In this document: piece by piece, positions 24,871-36,683 of the stretch | How positions within the stretch are numbered: the first letter of the stretch is position 1 | How the letters are laid out: every line of letters starts with the position of its first letter | NCBI GenBank assembly: GCA_032871835.1 | Contig: CM065301.1 | Span: 12,036,413-12,100,412 of the forward strand | Reading direction: 5' to 3' | Source of the DNA: Dipteronia dyeriana | Lineage: Eukaryota; Streptophyta; Magnoliopsida; Sapindales; Sapindaceae | DNA length: 64,000 nucleotides | Made by a program: the position numbers and the translations under genes | The notes under the pieces: model-generated | Database searches by the model: none | What the model was told of the DNA's origin: nothing | Seen by the model: only the letters and a program-made list of their open reading frames with translations

Positions 24871-25160
24871 GTGTTCTCCTTGCGAGGTTCAATATGTTGA
24901 GACATGTTTAGAAGTCCTCGTTGTCAAGTTTTGGGTGGAAAAGATCATCTTTTGGGGAAGTTGTAAGCTGTTTGTTTTCATGAGGCAATCGCCTGCTACA
25001 TACTTGAGACTATAGTCGAGGTTCCGTTATTTATAGGAAGAAGTAGTAGACATCCTCTGTAATGTATTGCAGAAGGAAGAAAGAGAAAAGTCGTCAATAG
25101 TTGATTTAAAGAGCAGTGAGATCCTTGAGGAAGCATAAGGGTCCAAAATATTAAAGTCAT
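24871..25160 (+). other. Probable 3' UTR of the CYP71-like gene
   Basis: Unique, non-repetitive sequence follows the stop codon for about 290 bp before AT-rich intergenic sequence begins. No canonical AATAAA was found, so the cleavage site is not placed. Confidence 0.4.
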
Positions 25161-27368
25161 CTTAGGAAAATGCACGTATTTTTAACCGATGAAATTGCTA
25201 CTGATTTGCTGCCTATTTTATACCAGGATTTCTTTTTTCCTTTTTCCTCTCTTCCTTTTTCCATTCAAATGGATTTTTGCTGTCCATCCTTTTTGTACGC
25301 AAAAAGATATAGGCATGGAATTACACTTTTGAATTTGTTGTGCGGTCGAGAGATGAATTTTTTATCATGGAAATACATAAGCTACGTACTAAAAACAATG
25401 GTATGCCGAAAGGTTTATGAGACCATTAATTTTAAGATAATTATTTCGTTTTAATAATTTGTAATCTTAATTTTACAACAGTCGGGAGAAATACTTTAGT
25501 GTGTTTGGTGTATACGTTTAACTCAATCAAATAATGTAATGTGATTTAAATAACTTACCATAAAAAAGATACGTGTCACGGGACATAATATAAACACAAT
25601 ATAAATGAGTTTGTTTATATTTACATTAGAGAGTGAGTTGAGTGAGGAAGAACGTCGATTGAACAAGCACAATTTGTGAAATTGTTCTTATGCCCAATAA
25701 AATTCAATCAACATAAGTTGATTCCGTTAATGAACTACATCTAAAATATCCATAATATTTAAGGATTTGATTGATTGGTGATGTAACTATAATTCTCTGT
25801 TTTTTAAAAGAGAGAATTGCATTAACATACCTTGTGTTTTTTTTTTTTTGGCTTATAGCATGTTCAACTTCATCAGTATCCTCTCCCAAGTTAAACTCTA
25901 CCTAAGCTTTTAAGAATTCTGTTACATGTGACAATTGAAGGAATTAATGGTCTGGATTCATTTAATTGATTTTTCACTTGAAAAAAATATCCCAACATAC
26001 TGCCGTTTCAACAATCAAAAGATTTCTCTCCCCTATCGCGCTATACAATGTAAAGCAATGTGAGACACAAATGAAACTTTACAAACTCCAAACTAATCAA
26101 CTAAATCAATAATCTCACCGATAAAAGTATCGATATTGGACAAAGGAGGAGATTTACAGACAATAAACATCTGATTCTATGCAAACCAAAGAGATATGCT
26201 TTTAACCACATTATATTAAGTTTTTAGATTCGGATCAATTTGATTCGGTTATTTTTACCATATTTATGAAGGAAGATTATTTATTTTTATTTTTATTTTT
26301 ACAGTTTTAGTTTGATTGCGAATATATAATGACGTATATACAGTCGAATTCATACATTAATAGATATTACGTAAATGCACATTAGATAATTTGATCGCTC
26401 GAAAGCTCATGGAATGAATTGTAGTAGTCTCACATTATTGTTCTGATAAAGCATTCCGAATCTACTTAATTTAGCCATTATGCTAGTTGCTAAACAAGTT
26501 TGATCATATCATGTGAAATATGATAACAAACCTATCGTTATTCGTTACATCACAATTGTTTTATTAACCGGTAAATTCAACAAGCTGTTCAGTTTTGATT
26601 AACAATTAATTTTACAATTTTTAAATAGAAATATTCATTCTTTTTTTATCTTTCACATGATCTAGCATGCATGATAATGTTTGTATATCTTTCATTCTAT
26701 TTACATCAGGTGACACATAAATGAATAATATTTGTTAATCGAATCACGTTGTAAAAAATGACTAAACAATGTATGGAATGTTATGGTGACCGATGTATTT
26801 TTAAAGAGTGAAAGTTACAACATTGTTATATCATCCAACCTTAAATTCATCAAAATGTTGCCAACTGTCTTAAAAAATAGTTGTAGCTCAAGTTGAGAAT
26901 TCCGATCCCATCAAGATTTACAAACATGTTCGGTATCAAATTGATTTTAATACCAGACAAAAGAATCATATAAATAAGATCTCATAGATATCTCGTGTCT
27001 ATGGTACTTTGTTTTAATATATCAATATCACATGAATACAACATTTGGATTGCATCGTAGTATATAAGTGGATTAAAGGATATAGAAAAGCTATAATTTG
27101 TATATATATATCTTAAGTTTCTCTCAATTCTCAGCGCATTTGTCTTTGGTTCTTCAATTGTACAAAACATCAACTTGAAGGAAGACAGAAACTTCTTAAA
27201 AACAAATAGAATCCATGATTTTGCTAATGACATTCAACCATTCTAATGTGTGCCAAGATGCAAACTTAAAACCAATAACATTGTCACCATCACTTATTGT
27301 ACTTTCCGAACATGAACTTTAGTATTTCAACTTCAATCAAACTTCTGAGGGTGCTCCCTAGAAGTCCT
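25161..27368. other. No gene recognised
   Basis: AT-rich intergenic DNA. Short open frames here (for example 26982-27233 minus) have no recognisable domains, no splice support and no unusual composition. Confidence 0.5.
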
Positions 27369-28089
27369 TTACCGTATTATCTTGCACCGCTTCTGCAGTA
27401 ATGGAAACAAATCAAACATATTTTAAACCAATAACCATTCATCATAACGCACCCTTGGGAATTCATTCGTAGAAAATGAGACTATATGTGGTAGTATTGA
27501 TGTATATATCTTATACAAAAATATTAGCCTTATTGAGGCTACGTAGAAGTCTTATTGATGCATGTACCTTTCTCACGGAAGCCTCCCCCTCCTCGTCATT
27601 ATCCTCCATCTCCTTGGCTTCATCCCTGCTCTTCTCGGCTTAATCGGCTTCATCCTTGCTCTCCACGGCTTCATCGGCTTTATTCTTGCTCTCCTTGGGT
27701 TCTTTCATAAATAGGGTGTCAAAAACACGTATAAACGTCTGTAAAATGTCAAAATAACAAAATAAGCGAGATTTGAATTCAAAGGCGACTCTGAAACAAA
27801 TTGAAATGGTGACAAAAAGTTAAAATAAAAATGTTGTCGAAAGAAGTTTGAAATTAAACAAGGTAAAATTTTTGCAGCAAATCGACAAATAAAGTTTTAA
27901 ACCTTAGCAAGATTTACACTACATTAGTTCAATTTAAAATTTAAATTTGTCAACAAGAAGATAAGTGTTAATACGCTATTTATTAAGTAGTTTCTGATTG
28001 GACCGAAAACAAACTCATAAAACACGAAACAAAGAAAACAGGTGAAGAGGAATATTAATTACCTTGTGCTCTGCTCCGCTGCATGACAT
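27369..28089 (-). pseudogene. Small acidic-repeat protein gene candidate with in-frame stop
   Basis: A three-exon model reads on the minus strand: 28089-28063 (MSCSGAEHK, then GT donor), 27738-27568 and 27392-27369. All junctions are GT-AG and in phase, giving 73 codons plus stop. The middle exon starts TFIRVFDTLFMKEPK and then carries imperfect 10-residue repeats, ESKNKADEAV / ESKDEAD-stop-AE / KSRDEA, followed by an acidic tail EMEDNDEEGEA. The TAA falls where the previous repeat has GAA, so one G-to-T change explains it. A TATA box and CACGTG motif lie upstream. I do not recognise the family; the charged repeats recall LEA-like proteins, which is only a compositional resemblance. If the TAA is real, only a 42-residue product is made. 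The third exon is the least certain. Confidence 0.4.
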
Positions 28090-28189
28090 CTTTGTCAGTG
28101 GCGTGTTGGATTTGGGGCGATTAGGGGTTTGAGAGAAAAAAGTTCCACTTTCAGGCGATCGACTTGGGAATTGAGAAGTTAAAGCAACA

Positions 28190-28217
28190 GCCACGTGTAA
28201 AGGGGCCCATATATAGT
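28190..28217 (-). promoter_or_regulatory. TATA box and CACGTG (G-box/ABRE-like) upstream of the small gene
   Basis: On the minus strand, TATATAT (28215-28209) is followed by GGGCCC and then CACGTGG at 28197-28191, about 100-120 nt before the candidate start codon. CACGTGGC is the core of ABA-response and G-box elements in plants. The placement supports a transcription start here. Confidence 0.4.
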
Positions 28218-28249
28218 CATGGTAAATATGTGAAGAGGCAGCAATAAAA

Positions 28250-29164
28250 TAGAGTTGGACTTTAATTAAATACTTGCGGGCTGAGATAGTTTAAATTACT
28301 TTATGATAAATAAATACAATTTGATACTGCATCCACATGGTTTGGAATTGAAAAAAGTTGCAATGGAAGGGTTGTTATTCCATTAAGTCACTAACCGGTG
28401 TGTCACGGGCTTGTTTAAAAAGGTTATTTAAAATATTGTGTTTAATATTATTTTTTTAAATCCAACAAAAATCATTAACAAATAATAAATTAAAATAGGA
28501 AAACAAATATATATATATTTTTAAAAAAAACAATAATGTTTCAATCATGTTTAGTGGATATAATAATGAAACTCCGGTAACAAGAATCTAATGGGAAGAC
28601 CGATCGACTAATAAGGCATGGGCTGATAATTTGATACAAGGGAAGATATGATTGTAGTGACATGTAATTAGTATAAAAAGATTGTTATTATAGATTAATT
28701 TATAGAAAAACAAATCAAAATCATATTTAAAAATGAACATCACATCATGGTAGAGATGATTGTATACTTCCCTTCCCCACATAATGGTCAGGGATTCGAG
28801 TGTCATCATGTCATTTTATAAGTATGTATGGAAAGTTTTCTCCCTATTAATGAGAACAATCATCTTTTCAATTCTGAGAGTTGTAGTCCATATGTAAACC
28901 CTCCTCGATATTGGAAGCAGTATCACAAATCGTGCCTATAGAGTCTAACGGTGTGACATGGGCTTTGTTTAATAAGATTATTTAAAATAATGTGTTAATA
29001 ATCATATGGGCTCAACCTCATTGATAGGCTCTTGTGCTCTTGAATTTCTCTGGCAATTAATGTTGATGATTGGAGAATTAAGTTGTTGCTACCTCTGCTC
29101 TGGTTCATCGATTTTTGACTTTGTAAAACAAAGAGATACATTGAAGAATATTATATTATCTATC
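28250..29164. other. No gene recognised; one SINE-like B-box patch
   Basis: AT-rich DNA. The stretch GGTCAGGGATTCGAGTGTC near 28788 looks like a tRNA-type B box and may be an old SINE remnant, but I see no A box, tail or target duplication. GTGTGACATGGGC-like sequence near 28950 and GTGTCACGGGC near 28400 suggest a shared decayed repeat. Confidence 0.35.
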
Positions 29165-29560
29165 TATAGAAATAAGGAATCTGCAAAACTTTATTAAGGG
29201 GGAGAAAAACAGAAGCCCAACAATGCTTGCAAAAGCAAGAAACACAAAGAACGAAACAACGTAGAAAGATCAAGTGCCCTCCAACCGAGCTACCACTCTT
29301 GGGCAAACTAGCTCCACCCACAGCTACCATTGTACACAAAACAGAAGAAGAACAGATTTGAAACAGAGCATAGACTTGAGCAGAGCAAACAAAAACCTAA
29401 CATCAGCTACGCTCCCATTTGCATATGTCCCCACTATTCCTCGAACCTTTTTGGCTAAGTAATCCGCCATAGTATTTGATGATATAGAACTAAACTTAAC
29501 CTTCATATTGCCATGAAAAGTAAGCATGCTCCGAACATCGTAAATCAAATTTACGTGCTG
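29165..29560 (-). mobile_element. 5'-truncated LINE, 3' end with RNase H-like remnant
   Basis: The minus-strand reading 29548-29324 contains SSNTMADYLAKKVRGI, similar to the C-terminal RNase H motif N-x-x-AD-x-LAK of plant L1-type LINEs. Downstream on the same strand comes a T-rich 3' region ending near CCCCCTTAATAAAGTTTTG (29200-29180), typical of the end of such LINEs. Only the last ~400 bp remain. Confidence 0.65.
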
Positions 29561-29724
29561 AACACTCCCAAGTATTCATGGGTATTAATGAGCTACAAGA
29601 GAAAGACAAAAAGCAAATTAAACATACCTCACCGAGTGTCTCCCTTTCTGACCAAACTAGATACTCAGTTTGAATGTTTAAAGGGTATAAAAAAACTCAT
29701 TAAGCGCATCAGGTGCATTAGGCT

Positions 29725-29885
29725 CAAAACCGAATTGAACCAAACCGATAAAAACAAGTTCAGTTCGGTTCGGTTACTTCACATTAATCGGTTTAAACCG
29801 GTTTTGATTTTTGAAAATCGAAATATTTTCGATTCAGTTCGGTTTTATCCAAAACCGAACCGATCCGAACTGTGCTCACCCATAC
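29725..29885. repeat. CGGTT/AACCG-rich repeat, MITE-like
   Basis: Many direct and inverted copies of TTCGGTT and AACCGAA lie within about 160 bp, ending in GTGCTCACCCAT. This composition is common in a dispersed plant repeat type. It has no coding capacity: the 143-codon open frame at 29513-29944 is a by-product of the repeat. Confidence 0.6.
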
Positions 29886-30205
29886 TCTTCATTCTTAATG
29901 AATTCCAATTATTAAATCTAAGTAAACATCATGCTAGGTTATAATTTGGAGTATAAGTATTTATGTAGACATCGTGCAATTTACATGCCAACTAAGAGAG
30001 AATCATACGACTTGAGTGAGGCACCATCACCTTGTCGTGAACATCTGCATCATGTTTGATTTCTTTAACTCCATTATTGTCTATGAATCGGATGATTGAT
30101 TAGTGGTGGATAGGGGCTCTAGCTAGCTTTTCCTTACTAATTTTCTTTTCAAAATAATTTTTCTGATGTGTCTTTTATTTTGTTTAATTTAAGTTCTTAG
30201 TTTTT

Positions 30206-30953
30206 TGTTGTGCTAAATTTTGAAAATACTCACATGTGCACGAGTTTATTGTAAAATCGTTAATGCGGAGTATGAGGTCGATCCCACGAGGACTGATGAA
30301 AAACTAATCGAATTTAAATTTAATATAATCCTAATCTAGTTAACGAAAGGTGAATTTTGAATTAATTAAAACTAAAAACTAAATTAACAAGCAACTAAAA
30401 TCAAAACTAAATTAAAGAACTAAAATTGCAAACTTTACTCAATGGAAAAAAAAGTCTAAGGTTCTAAATTTTTTACTATTCGAATTATTAATTCCCAGAA
30501 TTCTGAGTAGCAATTTAGAAATTAATCCAATGTCTTCTCAAGATTTGTCAATTACGTTCTTAAAAATTAATCTTTGGTAACTTCTTTATTCCAATTGACT
30601 TAATGTATAAGACACAAGTATTACATGTATCCAATATTCAAAACATATATAATTCAGGTTCTTAATTTAAATATCAAAACTCAAAACCTGATTAATAAAA
30701 TCAATCGTAACTATCCAAAATACTTGATATTAACGGTGAAACAATTTAATTAATATCAATCAATGAAAAAAGAATTATAAACATTAAAACCAATTTGGGA
30801 ATTATACTTGATAGCAAAATAATTACATTATCATTAAGGTTTCATCATACACCTCATAAATAAAATTAGAAACATATTGTGAAATCAAGAATAGAAATTG
30901 AGTAAAAACCCGATATGATGATGATATTGCAATTGCAATTGTTGGTCTGAGTT
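30206..30953 (+). repeat. Left half of an Athila/Tat-type LTR split by a copia element
   Basis: It starts near TGTTGTGCTAAATTTTG and contains GAGGTCGATCCCACGAGGAC, a motif I associate with plant Athila/Tat (Ogre-like) LTRs. It runs to the copia target site GAGTT at 30949-30953. The other half resumes at 35876. Joined length would be about 1.5 kb. The left edge is inferred from the TGTTG/CAACA pairing with 36656. Confidence 0.5.
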
Positions 30954-31201
30954 TGTTGGAAGTAATAGATGTTAAGTAGGATCGTACTCTTGTATATATT
31001 AGGATTTATGTTTACTTATCAAAGTAGGATTTATGAATACTTATCAGAGTAGGAATTATGTGGTTGTACTTAATTTACCTTCCTATTTTCTCTAGGTATT
31101 TTAGCTTTGCGTAAACACTTCCTGTAATGTTATATATATGTTCATTATCAATGAAAAGGTGTGTGTGTGAATTCAACACCAAAACCAATCTCTATTTTAT
31201 A
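30954..31201 (+). repeat. 5' LTR of copia element
   Basis: Begins TGTTGGAAGTAATAG and ends TCTATTTTATA, followed immediately by the primer-binding site. Confidence 0.92.
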
Positions 31202-31212
31202 TGGTATCAGAG
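31202..31212 (+). other. Primer-binding site of the copia element
   Basis: TGGTATCAGAG, complementary to initiator Met tRNA, abuts the 5' LTR. Confidence 0.88.
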
Positions 31213-31266
31213 GGGAATCGATCCTTACTCTAGAAACAATTTTTCTCTTCTCTCCCGTTCAGTCCA

Positions 31267-34200
31267 ATGACAATAACCACACCTGCACCTGAAAACGGCT
31301 CTTCCACAACACCTCCCACGATCATCAACATCACATCTGCAACCTCCACAGCACTTCGCTCGAATGAATTTCACCTCATTACCATCAATATCTCTACTCA
31401 GGCTCCTCTCAAACTCATTGTCAGCAACGATATGTCCTGAAAATTCAGTTTCAGACTCTTTTCATAGGATATGATCTTCTTGGTTATATAAATGGCTCAA
31501 AACCATGTCCACGGGCTACTCTAACTATCAATGATGAAGAATCTCCAAATCCGACATACAATATCTGGATTCGTCAGGATCAACTCATCCTGAATGCGAT
31601 CATTGGCTCTTTATCTCCAACTATTATCTCATTTGTTGCCAGAGCTAAAACGTCAATGAAGCATAGACCATACTTGCCAACACATACGCTAAGCCATCTC
31701 GTGGACGCATTCAACAAATCAAAGCACTTCTCAAGCACTCAAAAAAGGTACACAAAATATCACCGATTTTCTTCACTCTGTTAAAGCCCGTGCATATGAG
31801 CTTGCATTACTTGGTGCTCCGGTGGACGATGAGGATCCCACTGATCGAATCTTAGATGAACTTGATGATGACTATAAGGAACTGGTTCGTGCGGTTCAAG
31901 CTCGTGATAATCCCATCACTTTTGATGAGCTCCACGAAAAACTCATGTCGTTTGAGGCTTCTCTTCAGAACAGTAAAAATGAGACGACTACCTTTCCTGT
32001 CAGAGCCAACTCAACCAACAGAACCTACCATAACAACTGACGTCCACAGTCTTCCACCAACTCCAATTGGCGTCCTCAATCCACCAATAACTCGGGATGG
32101 CGCCCGTCGCCCAACAATGTTGGCCGACCTCCACCTAATTCCAATTTCAGTGGACAGAACCGTGTCAATCAATTCTCCCCACGACCATACCTTGGGCGCT
32201 GCCAAATGTGTGGCACTCAAGGTCACTCAGCTAAGAGGTGCACCTCCTTTCAAATGGTCCAAATTCAGTCTCCTGGATCTGATCAACCACCGTCACACTC
32301 CTCCTCCCCAACTCCTTGGCAACCACGAGCTCACTTCGCTGCAACTAACTCCTCCAATAATCCGGCATGGCTTCTTGACAGTGGTACTTCCCACCATGTC
32401 ACTATCGACTTGGGTAATCTCTCTCTGCATGCACCGTACAAAGGTTCAGATGATGTCATGATTGGCGATGGCACAGGTCTTTCCATCACACACACTGGTT
32501 CCACATCTCTATACACACATGTAAAAACTTTTACATTAAATGATGTACTCTGTGTTCCTGACATGAAAAAGAACTTAATCTCTATATCTCAATTTTGCGC
32601 CGCTAATAATGTGTCCGTTGAGTTCTTATCTTCTTGTTTTCTTGTGAAGGATCTTTGTACGGGGGTAATTCTTCTGAAGGGCACAACCAAGGATGGCGTA
32701 TATGAATGGCCGATTGTTAAACCTGAATTTTCCCCAATTCTAGCCTTCTCCAGCATCAAAACAACTTTATCAAATTGGCACCATAGATTAGGTCATCCGG
32801 CTTTTCCAAATTAACAGCATATTATTTCTAATTTTAGTTTAGATTTGTCATCGTCTATGTCAAAAAAGGTTTTCTGTATGCTTGTCAATGCAATAAAAGT
32901 CATAAGCTTTCTTTTTCTGAATCATCTCTTGTTTCCTCTCTACCCCTATAAATCATATTTTCTGATGTATAGACCTCCCCAGTTATTTCTCATGATGGTT
33001 TTAAATACTATATAATTTTTGTGGATCACTTCACTAAATATATATGGTTTTATCCACTGCGAAAGAAATCTGACGTTCATCAAACTTTTATTCGTTTTAA
33101 ATCCATTGTTGAAAACTATTTCAAAATTAGAATCACCACTTTTTACTCAGACAATGGAGGGGAATACATGTTACTCAAGAATTATTTTTCTGAAATGGTA
33201 TCTCTCATCTCACAACTCTACCACACACACCTGAGCACAATGGGTACTCGGAGAGATGTCACAAACACATCGTAGAGACTGGTCTTACATTACTAACCCA
33301 TGCCTCTATTCCCCTTGAATTTTGGACCTCTGCCTTCGCCACATCTGTCTACCTAATCAATAGGATGCCAACCAAAACTCTCTCCCTTGTGTCCCCTTAT
33401 GAAAAACTTTTTGGTAACACGCCCAACTACTCTAAACATAGGATTTTTGGTTGTTTGTGTTATTCGTGGCTTAGGCCATATTCTTCTCGCAAACTTGATC
33501 CTCGCTCTAAGTCATGTTTGTTTATTGGGTACTCATTATCCCAAAGTGCCTACTTGTGTCTTGATCCCTCTAGCGCCAAAGTGTATGCCTTTCGTCACGT
33601 TCAGTTCGTAGAGTCTATTTTTCCATTCAAAACACTACACACTGAGTCGCCCCGGCCAATCTCCACCTCTATCGAATCATGGGTTCCTCTACCTCTCACT
33701 GTCAGGTCTTCATATCAACCGTCTCCATCATCGGTCATGCCCCCATCAGAATCACCACCATCCGCTGACCTCATTCCTCCTCAACAAGTTGACTTGAGCC
33801 AGGTCCCAGCGACACCAGCTTCTGTTGCCCCAGAATCTCAACATCCTGCAGCTGCTGCACCAGCGATTCTTCTACTGTTGTTATCCCAGCTGGTACACCT
33901 ACCACTGCCTCTATAGAGCCGAAATCTATCCCTTTGGTTACGGTCATCTCACAGCAGTCACCATCTTCGGCCACAACCCTTCCATCACCGAACAGGCATC
34001 CTGTGGTTACAAGAGCCAAGAACAATGTTCACAAGCCGATACAGAGGCTCAACCTTCACACACTCCTGCAGAACTCGACAGACCGTGAACCTACAACAGT
34101 TGCACAAGCTTTAAAGGATCCGAATTGGCATAAAGCCATGTCAGATGAGTGTGATGCATTGATTATGAATGGCACCTGGGAGCTAGTCCAGCTGGATTCA

Positions 34201-35620
34201 AATATTAATGTTATTGGTTGCAAGTGGATTTTTCGAGTCAAACGAAAATTCGATGGCACAATTGACAGGTTCAAGGCACGCTTAGTTACTAAAGGTTTCA
34301 ACCAATAGACAGGGGTTGACTATTTCGAAACATTCAGTCCAGTAATCAAACCCACAACAGTCAGACTCGTCCTCAGCATTGCCATCAGGCAGGGTTGGTC
34401 TTTCCGTCAGTTGGATATAAACAATGCCTTCCTATAGGGCCGACTTACTGAAGAGGTTTACATGACTCATCCTCTTGGCTTCATTGATTCTGATCACCCA
34501 ACTCATGTCTGTAAACTTTGAAAAGCGATTTACGATCTCAAGCAAGCACCGATAGCGTGGTACCATGGGTTGCGCCAATTTCTGATTGCATTTGGGTTTA
34601 AGAACTCTCACGCAGACACATCCCTTTTTGTTCTCAAATCTGGTGGTAATCTTTTATATCTCCTAATATATGTTGATGACATTATTCTCACAGGTAGTTG
34701 TTCAGCTCAGGTTGCGCGATTTGTTGGTATCCTTGCCAACAGATTTTCATTGAAAGATCTTGGTCCTCTTTCTTACTTTCTTGGAGTTGAAGTAATTCCG
34801 CATAATGATGGAATTTTATTGTCACAAAAGCGGTACATTATGGACCTTCTTGCTCGTAATAACATGTCAGGTGCCAATCCGGTCAAAACTCCGCTGCCCA
34901 CTAGCCCTCCGACCAGTCTTCACTCAGGCACGCCTCTAGAGGATCCCTCTCCTTACCGAATGGTGGTTGGTAGTCTTCAGTACCTATCGCTCACTCGTCC
35001 TGACATCTCTTGCGGTCAACAAACTGTCTCAGTTCATGCACCAATCATTAACCGATCACTGGGAGATAGTCAAACGTGTGCTTAGGTACTTACGGGGCAC
35101 CTTAGATGAAGGTATACTTATCTATCATGATTCCCTTGTCTCTCTTCATGCATTCTCTGATGTTGACTGGGCTGGAAACAAGGATGATTACTCATTCACC
35201 AGTGCCTACATTGTCTATCTTGGGCGTAATCCGATCTCTTGGAGTTCAAAGAAGCAACACACCATTGCACACTCATCTACAGAGCCAGAATATTGTAAAG
35301 TTGCATCCACTGCAGCCGAACTCAATTGGGTATGTTTTCTTTTAATGGATCTTGGTCTTACACTGTCCGCAGTTTTGACGATTTATTATGATAATGTGGG
35401 TGCCACTCAGCTATGTTCCAATCCATTTTTTCACTCTAAAATGAAACATGTTGCAATAGATTTTCATTTCATCCGTGACCAAGTTCAATCCGGTTTCCTA
35501 CGAGTTGCACATGGGTCGTCCAAGGATCAGCTAGCGGATGCTCTTACAAAGCCACTTCCGCGGTCCGACTTTCAGAAGATCAAATGCAAGATTGGCCTCT
35601 CTAGCTGTGGTCCATCTTGA
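31267..35620 (+). pseudogene. copia gag-pol polyprotein, multiply interrupted
   Basis: Gag starts at ATG 31267 and meets TGA at 31438, where relatives have Trp, followed by a frameshift. Further landmarks in order: CCHC knuckle CQMCGTQGHSAKRC (about 32200-32245); protease LLDSGTSHH (about 32370); pre-integrase NWHHRLGHP (about 32775), then TAA at 32813; integrase core FVDHFTKYIWF and FYSDNGGEY (33020-33175); RT from KWIFRVKRKFDGTI (34220) through YVDDIILTG (about 34670); RNase H SDVDWAGNKDD and the STEPEY region (35155-35300). RT also has TAG at 34306 and 34435 and TGA at 34519. The product would have been a particle protein plus replication enzymes. It cannot be translated as one chain now. 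Confidence 0.92.
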
Positions 35621-35627
35621 GGGGGCA

Positions 35628-35875
35628 TATTGGAAGTAATAGATGTTAAGTAGGATTGTACTCCTGTATATATTAGGATTTATGTTTACTTATCAGAGTA
35701 GGATTTCTGAGTACTTATCATAGTAGGAATTATGTGGTTGTAATTAATTTACCTTCCTATTTTCTCTAGGTCTTTTGGCTTTACGTAAACACTTCATGTA
35801 ATGTTATATATATGTTCATTATCAATGAAAAGGTGTGTGTGTGAATTCAACACCAAAACCAATCTCTATCTTATA
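35628..35875 (+). repeat. 3' LTR of copia element
   Basis: Same length as the 5' LTR. Its first dinucleotide is TA instead of TG (TATTGGAAG), a single G-to-A change. It is preceded by the polypurine tract. Confidence 0.92.
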
Positions 35876-36656
35876 GAGTCCACGATTAGTCATCCAAAAT
35901 CCGCTCTTTTTTCTATCCAAATTGTGCACAAAAGCCTTTTTTTTTTCTCTTTAGCTGTGCAAAACCTTCCTCTATTATCTTCCGCTACTGCGCACACCCT
36001 CACACTTGCTTTTCTTTATTTTTTCATTTTATATCTTCCTCCTCCCAGGCGGTACCATTTGTTTACCTAATCTCTTCTTCTTCTTCTTCTTCTTCTTGTG
36101 TGGACCACACTCTACACACGTGCACAACTTTTCATTCTCTTCTTTTGCTTGGACTTGAATTGGTTTGAACTTTGACTTGAGCTTTTCATTTGGACTTGAT
36201 CTGGGCTTTTGAATTGTGCTTGATTTGGACAAGATTTTGGTTCTGAAATTATTCTTTTGATCCAAATCAATTTATTCGTGTAAAATACTCCAATTAACTT
36301 CAATTTCAAACTCGATTGATTTTTAGTCCTGTTTCACCGAAATGAATCTAATTAAAATAAAACTAATATTAAAATTGGACTATTAAATCTATTTTTAAGG
36401 AAAATAAATATATATAAAATATGGTCATCATTTTTAATAATCAATTCAAAAACCCTCAATTGCTTGTATGAGTTGTGTTTTATTTAAGTTATCTTAGAGT
36501 CGTAGACTGTCTTAATTTAGTGTTTTTAAATTCTTAACTTTCGTAGGTAATTCATTCCATATGGGAACAACCATTGTTTGCCTATTGTACTATCGTTTAA
36601 GATTTGTGTACTTGTAAGGTTTGATAATATTTTTGTTTGCTATTTTACAACCAACA
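35876..36656 (+). repeat. Right half of the split Athila/Tat-type LTR
   Basis: It continues from 30953 after the copia insertion, contains a (TTC)n run at 36073-36096, and ends at ACCAACA just before an Athila/Tat-type primer site. Confidence 0.5.
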
Positions 36657-36662
36657 AATTTT

Positions 36663-36680
36663 TGGCGCCGCTGCCGGGAA
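36663..36680 (+). other. Athila/Tat-type primer-binding site
   Basis: TGGCGCCGCTGCCGGGAA is close to TGGCGCCGTTGCCGGGGA, the motif that follows the LTR in many plant Ty3/gypsy Athila/Tat elements. Only this part of the internal region remains; LINE sequence follows directly. Confidence 0.7.
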
Positions 36681-36683
36681 ATA

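Larger units (their letters stand above)
30954..35875 (+). mobile_element. Ty1/copia retrotransposon, full length but mutated
   Basis: It has two 248-bp LTRs (30954-31201 and 35628-35875), a primer site TGGTATCAGAG at 31202, a polypurine tract TTGAGGGGGCA at 35617-35627, and flanking GAGTT / GAGTC as a target duplication with one mismatch. The order gag, protease, integrase, RT, RNase H is that of copia. By eye the LTRs differ at about 13 of 248 positions, so insertion is older than that of the gypsy element at 44354. Stops and frameshifts disable it. It inserted into an Athila/Tat-type LTR. Confidence 0.93.

Noticed and set aside
29513..29944. 143-codon plus-strand open frame
   Set aside because: It overlaps the CGGTT/AACCG-rich repeat, and its sequence is a by-product of that repeat.
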